Made by a program: the position numbers and the translations under genes. The notes under the pieces were generated by a model. The model was given only the letters and a program-made list of their open reading frames with translations. It searched no databases and was not told the origin of the DNA. This document shows positions 1 to 5,031 of a DNA stretch of 5,031 nucleotides, piece by piece. The DNA is from Halobacteriales archaeon QS_9_70_65 (GTDB taxonomy: Archaea; Halobacteriota; Halobacteria; Halobacteriales; Haloarculaceae): NCBI GenBank assembly GCA_003023535.1, contig PXSC01000105.1, positions 1 through 5,031 on the forward strand. Reading direction: 5' to 3'. How positions within the stretch are numbered: position 1 is the stretch's first letter; each line of letters begins with the position of its first letter.

Positions 1-1715
1 CGTCCGCGACACGATGTCGATGGGCGCCTACCCGATCGCGCTGGCCGACAGCCTCTATTTCGGCGACTTCGACCGCGAGCACTCCCGGTATCTGTTCGAG
101 GGCGTCGTCGAGGGCATCTCCCACTACGGCAACTGCATCGGCGTCCCCACCGTCGCGGGCAGCGTCGCCTTCCACGACGGCTACGAGGGCAACCCCCTCG
201 TGAACGTCGCCTGCGTCGGCCTGACCGACGCCGAGCGGCTGGTGACGGCCGAGGCAGAGTCGCCCGGCAACCGCCTCATACTCGTCGGCAACGCCACGGG
301 CCGGGACGGCCTCGGCGGCGCCTCCTTCGCCAGCGAGGACCTCGCCGAGGACGCCGAGACCGAGGACCGGCCGGCCGTCCAGGTGGGCGACCCCTACGCC
401 GAAAAACGGCTCATCGAGGCCAACGAGGAGCTCGTCGAGGCCGGCCTGCTGCGGGCGGCCCGCGACCTGGGTGCGGCGGGGCTGGGCGGCGCCTCCTCGG
501 AGCTGGTCGCCAAGGGCGGCCTCGGCGCCCGCATCGACCTCGAGGCCGTCCACCGGCGGGAGCCGAACATGAACGCCCTGGAGATCCTGCTGGCCGAATC
601 CCAGGAGCGGATGTGCTACGAGGTCCGCCCCGAGGACGTCGGGGCCGTCGAGGCGATCGCCGAGAAGTACGATCTCGGCTGTTCGGAGATCGGCGAGGTG
701 ACCGACGGCGACTACGTCTGCACGTTCGAGGGCGAGACGGTCGTCGACTGCCCCGCGGAGTTCCTCGCCGACGGCGCACCGACCGGCGACCTCGAGTCGG
801 TCGAGCCGTCGGCTCCGGAGCGGGACCTCCCGGACGTCGACCCCGAGGCGGCCTTCGAGGCCGTCGTCGCCGCGCCGAACACCGCCTCCAAGGAGTGGGT
901 CTACCGCCAGTACGACCACGAGGTCGGCACCCGGACGGCGGTGCGGCCGGGCGACGACGCGGCGCTCGTGGCGATTCGAGAGGCCGGCGACGGCGAGACG
1001 GCCGCTGGCGGCGGTGGACTGTCTCAACGGCGGCAACCCCGAAAAGCCCGAGGTCTACGGCGGCTTCGAGGCCGTCGTCGACGGTCTGGCCGACATGTGC
1101 CGGGAGCTGGACGTGCCGGTCGTCGGCGGCAACGTCTCGCTGTACAACGACTCCCCGGCGGGGCCGGTTCCGCCGACGCCGACGCTGGCGATGACGGGGA
1201 CGAAGCCGGGCTACGAGGCCCCGCCGGCCACCCTCGACGGGGCGGGGACGCTGCTCGTCGTCGGCGGCACTGGCGACCGCCGGCTCGGCGGGTCGCAGCT
1301 GCTCGCGGAGTTCGGCGGCACCGACTGCTTCCCGGCCGTCCCCGACGACGCCGCCGCGCTCGTCGACGCCGTCGCCGACGTCGCCGACCGCGGGTCGACG
1401 CTCGCGACTCACGACGTCAGCCACGGCGGACTGGCGGTCACGCTCGCGGAGCTGGTCGGGCCGGCCGGCGCCGCGGTCGACCTCGGGGGAGCGTCGCCGC
1501 TGGCGGCGGCCTTCTCGGAGGCCGTCGGCCGGGTCGTCGTCGAGACGACCGACCCGGCGGCCGTCCGCGAGCGGTTCGACGGCGTCGCGCCCGTCGAGCG
1601 GCTCGGCGAGACGACCGACGACGGCCGGCTCGAGTTGACCGTCGGCGGGACGACACTCGACTACACCGCCACGGAGATCGCCGCCCTCCGGGACACGATC
1701 GAGGCGGCGCTGTAG
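1..1715 (+). pseudogene. purL: Phosphoribosylformylglycinamidine synthase subunit PurL, 5'-truncated by the window and broken by an internal deletion/frameshift
   Basis: PurL is the synthetase subunit of FGAM synthase. It converts FGAR, ATP and glutamine-derived ammonia to FGAM in cytoplasmic purine synthesis, normally with PurQ and PurS. The reading frame is open from base 2 and starts inside the protein at [10 protein letters not shown], so about 95 N-terminal residues lie outside the window. Frame 2 then shows family motifs: [27 protein letters not shown] (near 389), [13 protein letters not shown], and ESQERM (596-613), up to [18 protein letters not shown]. From about 1002 the homology continues in frame 3: [36 protein letters not shown]-like [11 protein letters not shown], and DVSHGGLA (1413-1436), with stop TAG at 1713-1715. 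The roughly 40 residues normally between REAG and [17 protein letters not shown] (the SSGxxPNW...PYxGAxxAVxENATN-type core) are absent. Observed residues plus the two missing parts add up to about 700, the size I would expect for a haloarchaeal PurL. An intact copy could be hidden by a sequencing or assembly error. Identity is certain; whether the gene is truly broken is not. Confidence 0.93.
985..1010 (+). other. Deletion/frameshift junction inside purL
   Basis: PurL homology leaves frame 2 after IREAGDGE (ending about 997) and resumes in frame 3 at [11 protein letters not shown] (from 1002). The codons between conserved flanks are missing, so this is a loss of sequence and not a single-base slip. 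For the frames to meet this way, the lost length must be 3n+2 bases, by my estimate somewhere around 115-130. After the junction the frame-2 translation becomes an Arg/Gly-rich shadow sequence with no PurL similarity, running to 1795. The GTG at 1014-1016 is an internal Val codon of the VDCLNGG motif and is not a plausible start. I did not see a convincing direct repeat at the junction that would explain the loss. Confidence 0.75.
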
Positions 1716-1748
1716 CGGCGACCTACCTCCGGCGTCCGTCGCGGGCCC

Positions 1749-2633
1749 CTACCGCGACGGGAGCCGGCCGAGTGCGCCCCTGGCGCCGCGTCTGATGGCG
1801 TCGAGACTCGGCGGCGTCTCCTCGAAGCGCCGCCCGATCCGGACGCTCGCCCACCCGAGAACGGCGCCGAAGACGACGTCCGTCGCCCAGTGGATGCCGA
1901 GGTACATCGTCGAGACCGCGACGCTGACGGCCAGTACGGCCGCGATCGGCGGCCACGGCGGGTACTCCTCGCGGGTCGTCCACGCCAGCAGCGCTGCGGT
2001 CACCGACAGCGAGGTGTGCAGCGACGGGAAGACGTTCGTCTGGTGGTTGATCGACGCCGTGAGGAACTGGAACTGCGTGTACTGGGTGAACAGCAGCCCC
2101 TCGACGTCGCCCGCGATGAGGTTCCGGGGACCGTAGGCGATGAAGGCCACGTAACAGCCCACGCCGACGAGGTAGTTGGCGGCGTAGGCGACGACGGTCC
2201 GGCGGAGCGGCCGCGCGTCCGGAAGCGCGAGGTACGCCACCAGCGGGAACGTCAGGAGGAAGACGTAGCCGAACACGTAGATGAACGAGAAGTACGTCGT
2301 CAGCCGAGGCGAGCCGTGGGACTGCAGCCAGACGACGAACTGCGGCGTCGACTCCGGGTAGACCGGCCACAGCAGCAGCCCGTCGAGCCGGTGGACGAGC
2401 GGGGTGACGTTCAGCCCGACGAGCCAGGAGACCCCCGGTCCGACGTCGCGTGCGATCTTGTTGGCGAGGAGAACGACCGCGAGCAGCCCGAGATACGGGA
2501 CGACCGACGCCAGCCGACGGCGGTATTCCCGTCGCGTCCGGGCCAGGCGGTCGCGGCCGACGATGACGCCGCTCGCGACGAGCAGCATCGCGGCGACGAC
2601 GGCGAGCACCCGTCCGGCGACGACCCCCAGCAT
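1749..2633 (-). CDS. PAP2-superfamily membrane phosphatase (Aur1/PAP2_3-like)
   Basis: This 294-residue integral membrane protein is probably a lipid-phosphate phosphatase or phosphotransferase of the cytoplasmic membrane. About six hydrophobic segments are visible (roughly residues 4-26, 42-60, 114-137, 146-166, 205-217 plus 227-245, and 251-264). PAP2 motif C2 is PSLH (203-206, His206) after NHQTNVF. Motif C3 is S241-T-M-Y244-LGI-H248-WAT-D252-VVFG, which supplies the nucleophile His and its Asp partner. The usual C3 Arg is Thr242, and a classical C1 KX6RP is not seen; YGPR (167-170) occupies the corresponding place, as in Aur1-like PAP2 proteins. The start ATG at 2633-2631 is chosen because a membrane helix begins there, it overlaps the upstream stop as TGATG, and a G-run (2641-2646) lies 7 bases ahead. 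The longer frame up to 2786 adds only Arg-rich shadow sequence. The gene is coupled to the lipoprotein gene and converges on purL, with stops 33 bases apart. The family is well supported; the substrate (isoprenoid or phospholipid phosphate) is unknown. Confidence 0.9.
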   Translation of the reverse strand: MLGVVAGRVLAVVAAMLLVASGVIVGRDRLARTRREYRRRLASVVPYLGLLAVVLLANKIARDVGPGVSWLVGLNVTPLVHRLDGLLLWPVYPESTPQFVVWLQSHGSPRLTTYFSFIYVFGYVFLLTFPLVAYLALPDARPLRRTVVAYAANYLVGVGCYVAFIAYGPRNLIAGDVEGLLFTQYTQFQFLTASINHQTNVFPSLHTSLSVTAALLAWTTREEYPPWPPIAAVLAVSVAVSTMYLGIHWATDVVFGAVLGWASVRIGRRFEETPPSLDAIRRGARGALGRLPSR

Positions 2634-2646
2634 CAGCCGGCCCCCC
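2631..2646 (-). promoter_or_regulatory. TGATG stop/start overlap with G-run ribosome-binding-like site
   Basis: On the minus strand the TGA of the lipoprotein gene (2635-2633) shares its A with the ATG of the PAP2 gene (2633-2631). A GGGGGG run at 2646-2641, 7 bases ahead of the ATG, could act as a degenerate Shine-Dalgarno site. This arrangement indicates one transcript and probably translational coupling by ribosome re-initiation. Confidence 0.75.
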
Positions 2647-4387
2647 TGGTGACGAGACGGTCGCCGTCGTACTGGTAGCCCGCCCCCTGGAACGCCGCGC
2701 GCGCGGCCTCGACGTCGAGCGTTCCGGCCTCGCCGAGGAAGGGGAGTTCGGCGGTGCCGTCCCAGGCGAGGGCCTCGGGCGTCCACGGCGGCCGCAGCGG
2801 CGCCTCGGCGGCGTCGGCGTACCCTCGGAAGGACGCCGACACCAGCGACTCGCGGTCGAGAAGCCGGGCGACGACCCGGCGGAACCGCTCGTTGGACAGC
2901 GGCGGCCGTCGGCAGTTGTACCCCACCATGTAGAACGGCTCCGCCCTGGCGAGCAGGAGCTCCAGCCCCTCGGTCCGGCTCACCCGCGGGAGCCTCCCGG
3001 CCCCGATGCCGTCGGCGGTGACGTCGGCCTCACCGGCCTCCAGCAGCTCCGCGGCGGCGGCGTCGGACGGCGCGACGGTGAACGCCACCCGGTCGAACGC
3101 CGGCGGCCCCGTCAGCGGCCCGGGTATCCCCCCGGTGTCGTCGCCGTACAGGAAATGCGGCTCGAACCGCTCGAGCGTCAGCGACCGGTCGGGGTCGGCG
3201 GCGACGAACCGAAGTGGGCCGCTGCCGACGGGGTCTTCGTTGGACCGGACGAGCGCCTCCGTCGTCCCCTCGGCGACGTCGACGCCGGCGACGTCGGCCG
3301 CGTCGGCGTACTCGCTCCAGACGTGCTCCGGGAGGATCGGCACCGAGAGGGCGCGCCTGGCGACCTCGCGGTGGTCGGTCGCGAACGCGAGACGGACGTC
3401 GCCGTCGACGACCGCGGCGCCGTCGACGAGCGAGACGGCACCCCGTCGCCACGGCGTCGGCACCGGCGTGTCCATCCCGCCGAGGGAGGTGTCCGCCAGA
3501 AACGCGTAGGTGAAGGCGACGTCCGAGGGGGCGACCGGCCGGCCGTCGTGCCACGGGGTCTCCCTGAGCGTCACCGTCGCCGTCAGCGGGTCGGTCTCCC
3601 ACTCCACCGTCCGGGCCAGCCACGGAACCGGCGCGCCGGCCGGCCGGCGCAGGAGCGGCTCGTACAGGAGATCCGTCACCCGACCCCGGCTCCGGTGTTC
3701 GACGGCGATGGGGTTGCGGTTGCGCGTGGGCCGGACGTCGCCGATCGTCGGCCGCAGGGTCCGGTCGTCGCCGGTCCGCTCGGCCCGGAGGTAGTCCGAC
3801 AGCCGCGCCGGGCCGCCGGCCGGCCAGCCGTCGAATCGGTCGGTCCAGGCGGCCGCGATCCGGTCGGCGAAGGCGACGACCGTGAACGGCTGCAGCTCGA
3901 CGGCGCGTCTCTGGATCTCGTCGACGACCGCCGCCCGCTCCGCGCCGGCGACCGCCCGCTGCTCGGCCAGGAGGTCGTCGACGGCGACGCTGCTGAAGCC
4001 GAAGGGATTCTGCCAGCCGGCCTCCTCGCCGTACGTCGAGTGCAGCAGCGTCCGGAGCTCGTCGGGGCGTCCCTCGCTGGGGTAGCGGCCGACGTGGAGG
4101 TCGAAATCGTGGTTGACGAGCACGTCGCGGCGGAGCACGTCCGGCGACTTCGGCGTGACGTCGGCGTCGACGCCGGCGCGTTCGAGGTTCTCGCGGAGGG
4201 CGTTGGCGACGCGGACGGCGTGGGCGTCGTGGCTGGCGGGCACGGAAGCGATCGACAGCGACAGCTGCCGGTAGCGGTCGCGCCCCGCCAGGTTCCGGAG
4301 TTCGCCGACGCAGCCGCCGGTCGCGGTGACGGACCCCGCCGCACCCGCGAGCAGCGCCCGACGGCGGAGGGCCGGTCCGGGGGACAT
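2633..4387 (-). CDS. ABC transporter substrate-binding lipoprotein, SBP family 5, apparently circularly permuted
   Basis: This 584-residue exported solute-binding protein would capture a ligand outside the cell; family 5 members bind peptides, nickel or other small solutes. The N-terminus has a Tat signal (RRRALL, 8-13) and lipobox TGGC, so Cys26 is probably lipidated. Residues about 40-203 resemble the usual C-terminal part of the family: ANALRENLERAGVDADV (61-77), FDLHVGRYP, GWQNPFGF (124-131), VDDLL (136-140), VDEIQRRAVELQPF (155-168), DRFDGW. Residues about 210-300 resemble the usual N-terminus: NRNPIAVE, LLYEPLLRR (240-248), PWLARTVEW, WHDGRPVAPSDVAFTY (279-294). The middle follows with VGSGPLRF (387-394), the Y-N-C-R-R-P-P-L region (490-497), and LDVEAARAAFQGAGY (557-571), then the chain ends. 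The start ATG at 4387-4385 is chosen because it opens directly on the Tat signal and has AAGGAG 7 bases upstream. A longer frame to 4744 would run through the divergent gene. No permease or ATPase gene is visible nearby. Ligand unknown. Confidence 0.92.
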   Translation of the reverse strand: MSPGPALRRRALLAGAAGSVTATGGCVGELRNLAGRDRYRQLSLSIASVPASHDAHAVRVANALRENLERAGVDADVTPKSPDVLRRDVLVNHDFDLHVGRYPSEGRPDELRTLLHSTYGEEAGWQNPFGFSSVAVDDLLAEQRAVAGAERAAVVDEIQRRAVELQPFTVVAFADRIAAAWTDRFDGWPAGGPARLSDYLRAERTGDDRTLRPTIGDVRPTRNRNPIAVEHRSRGRVTDLLYEPLLRRPAGAPVPWLARTVEWETDPLTATVTLRETPWHDGRPVAPSDVAFTYAFLADTSLGGMDTPVPTPWRRGAVSLVDGAAVVDGDVRLAFATDHREVARRALSVPILPEHVWSEYADAADVAGVDVAEGTTEALVRSNEDPVGSGPLRFVAADPDRSLTLERFEPHFLYGDDTGGIPGPLTGPPAFDRVAFTVAPSDAAAAELLEAGEADVTADGIGAGRLPRVSRTEGLELLLARAEPFYMVGYNCRRPPLSNERFRRVVARLLDRESLVSASFRGYADAAEAPLRPPWTPEALAWDGTAELPFLGEAGTLDVEAARAAFQGAGYQYDGDRLVTRGAG

Positions 4388-4394
4388 TCTGCAT

Positions 4395-4400
4395 CTCCTT
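4395..4400 (-). promoter_or_regulatory. Shine-Dalgarno site of the substrate-binding lipoprotein gene
   Basis: The minus-strand reads AAGGAG with 7 bases before the ATG at 4387-4385. It supports that start over any upstream one. It would be functional only if the transcript begins upstream of 4400, which conflicts with the nearest TATA-like box. Confidence 0.55.
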
Positions 4401-4410
4401 GACAGGCGCA

Positions 4411-4424
4411 GAGGTAAAAACCTC
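4411..4424. promoter_or_regulatory. TATA-like box inside a small inverted repeat, upstream of the lipoprotein gene
   Basis: The sequence GAGGT-AAAA-ACCTC is a perfect 5-base-arm inverted repeat with a 4-base centre, and is one of the few AT-rich spots in the spacer. Read on the minus strand it contains TTTTTA (4420-4415), centred about 30 bases before the lipoprotein ATG. As a TATA box it would place transcription start near 4391, giving a leader of only a few bases. A palindrome over a TATA box could also be an operator, but the arms are short and it may be chance. Confidence 0.4.
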
Positions 4425-4529
4425 CTCGTCCGGCACGACCGTACGCCCCCGCAGGCCCGCGACGACGGCCGCCCGGTACCGTCGGGGGCCTCGCCGATCG
4501 ACCCGCCGCGAGCGCGGAGCGACGGGAAC

Positions 4530-4535
4530 TTAATA
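4530..4535 (+). promoter_or_regulatory. TATA-like box for the polyprenol kinase-like gene
   Basis: TTAATA stands out from GC-rich surroundings and begins 26 bases before the ATG at 4556. Haloarchaeal TATA boxes are centred about 26-27 bases before the transcription start, so this suggests a start at or beside the ATG and a leaderless mRNA. The absence of any Shine-Dalgarno-like sequence in the bases before the ATG agrees with this. Confidence 0.6.
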
Positions 4536-4555
4536 CCCCCGAACGACGTGCCGGT

Positions 4556-5031
4556 ATGGCTCTCGAACTGGGGCGACGTCTGGTCCACGCCTCCGGCGCC
4601 GTCGTCCCCGGCGCCTACCTCCTCGACGAGCACGTCCTCAGGGTGGGCGTCGTCACCTGGCGCGTCGTGCAGGCCGTCGCCGTCGTCGGGCTCGTCGTGA
4701 CCGCGGTCCTCGAGGCCGCCCGCCTCTCCGGCGCGCTCGAACACCCCATCTACGACCGGCTCACCCGCGAGTACGAACAGGAGAAGGTGGCCGGCTACGC
4801 CCTCTACGTCCTCAGCGCGACGGCCGTCGTCCTGGCGTTCGAGCCGACGGTCGCGGTGCCGGCGCTGTTCATGCTCACGCTCGGTGACCCGGTGAGCGGG
4901 ATGCTGTCGACCGGCGAACTCCGGACGGTGAAGCGACCGCGCGTGCTCGGCGGCATGTTCCTGGTCAGCCTGGCGCTGGCGTACCCCTTCGTCGGGGCGG
5001 CGGCGGCCGTCGCCGGCGCCGCCGGCGCGAC
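4556..5031 (+). CDS. Dolichol/polyprenol kinase-like membrane protein (3' end outside window)
   Basis: The first 158 residues of an integral membrane protein resembling the archaeal dolichol kinase-like family (related to eukaryotic CTP-dependent dolichol kinase and plant phytol kinase). Such enzymes phosphorylate polyprenol-type alcohols at the membrane. Visible features are the N-terminal RRLVHASG (7-14), hydrophobic segments at about 33-52, 80-97, 98-110 and 131-158, a charged loop with REYEQEKVAGYALY (71-84), and GDPVSGML (110-117) followed by VKRPRVLGG (125-133). The last pair resembles the GD...S...G and K...G nucleotide-binding pattern of the family. The start is the ATG at 4556-4558; it directly precedes the conserved RRLVHASG and has a well-placed TATA-like box. 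The gene is divergent from the lipoprotein-PAP2 pair, and the frame is still open at the last base. Haloarchaeal relatives are, as I recall, often annotated simply as dolichol kinase; the true substrate (polyprenol, diacylglycerol-like or another isoprenoid alcohol) is not determined here. Confidence 0.8.
   Translation, partial: MALELGRRLVHASGAVVPGAYLLDEHVLRVGVVTWRVVQAVAVVGLVVTAVLEAARLSGALEHPIYDRLTREYEQEKVAGYALYVLSATAVVLAFEPTVAVPALFMLTLGDPVSGMLSTGELRTVKRPRVLGGMFLVSLALAYPFVGAAAAVAGAAGA

Larger units (their letters stand above)
4388..4555. other. Divergent intergenic region between the lipoprotein operon and the polyprenol kinase-like gene
   Basis: This is the only sizeable non-coding stretch in the window (168 bases). 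It holds the minus-strand Shine-Dalgarno site and TATA-like palindrome near its left end and the plus-strand TATA-like box near its right end. The roughly 100 bases between them (about 4425-4525) are GC-rich, and I see no RNA gene, repeat or terminator in them. Confidence 0.7.

Noticed and set aside
411..1424. Long open frame of 337 codons on the minus strand opposite purL
   Set aside because: The product is Arg/Pro-rich low-complexity sequence without motifs. Such open antisense frames are expected in GC-rich haloarchaeal genes, and the opposite strand holds conserved PurL.
1716..1748. Possible terminator between the convergent purL and PAP2 genes
   Set aside because: The 33-base spacer has no T-tract on either strand and no convincing stem-loop.
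1004..1795. Continuation of the first purL reading frame beyond the break, to a stop at 1795
   Set aside because: The translation turns Arg/Gly-rich with no PurL motifs, while frame 3 carries the conserved PurL sequence. It is a shadow frame, not a C-terminal extension.
2634..2786. N-terminal extension of the PAP2 frame upstream to 2786
   Set aside because: The added 51 residues are Arg/Gly-rich shadow of the lipoprotein C-terminus. The TGATG overlap and the immediate membrane helix favour the ATG at 2633.
3633..3650. Perfect 18-base GC-only palindrome
   Set aside because: It lies inside the lipoprotein gene and encodes an ordinary Arg/Pro/Ala/Gly stretch (near RRPAGAPVP). It is explained by GC-rich codon use, with no flanking repeat or regulatory context.
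3155..4402. Plus-strand open frame of 415 codons opposite the lipoprotein gene
   Set aside because: No recognisable motifs; it is the antisense shadow of a clear family 5 binding protein frame.
4388..4744. N-terminal extension of the lipoprotein frame upstream to 4744
   Set aside because: It would overlap the divergent polyprenol kinase-like gene and bury the Tat signal and lipobox about 120 residues into the protein. The ATG at 4387 has a Shine-Dalgarno site and opens on the signal.

Overview
The window looks like chromosomal DNA from a haloarchaeon (class Halobacteria). The evidence is a very GC-rich sequence, proteins rich in Asp and Glu, a twin-arginine lipoprotein signal with a TGGC lipobox, and an AT-rich TATA-like box about 25 bases ahead of a start codon with no leader or Shine-Dalgarno site. 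The genus cannot be told from the sequence alone.

Layout. Bases 1-1715 (+) hold the 3' part of purL (FGAM synthase, purine biosynthesis). It enters the window already open and is broken near base 1000 by an apparent internal deletion of about 40 codons combined with a frame change. Bases 1749-2633 (-) encode a multi-spanning membrane protein of the PAP2 phosphatase superfamily, convergent with purL. Bases 2633-4387 (-) encode a Tat-exported lipoprotein of the family 5 (peptide/nickel type) ABC substrate-binding proteins. The two minus-strand genes share one base (TGATG) and so look like one translationally coupled transcript, with the lipoprotein first. Bases 4388-4555 are a divergent promoter region. 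Bases 4556-5031 (+) are the start of a dolichol/polyprenol kinase-like membrane protein that runs off the window.

The most striking observation is in the lipoprotein. Its lobes appear in circularly permuted order. The part that normally ends a family 5 binding protein (the AxALxxNL..AGV stretch through to the Q-N-P-F-G, VDDLL and QPF motifs) lies directly after the signal peptide. The part that normally begins the protein (NP...LLYEPLL...PWLA...WHDG...DVAFTY) follows it, and the chain stops where the moved segment would normally begin.

Working picture (inference). The lipoprotein and the PAP2 protein are co-expressed at the cytoplasmic membrane, with no permease or ATPase gene visible beside them. 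The PAP2 phosphatase and the divergent polyprenol kinase-like gene could both act on lipid phosphates, but no substrate can be read from the sequence. purL is unrelated in function. No RNA genes, insertion sequences, CRISPR arrays or attachment sites were seen.
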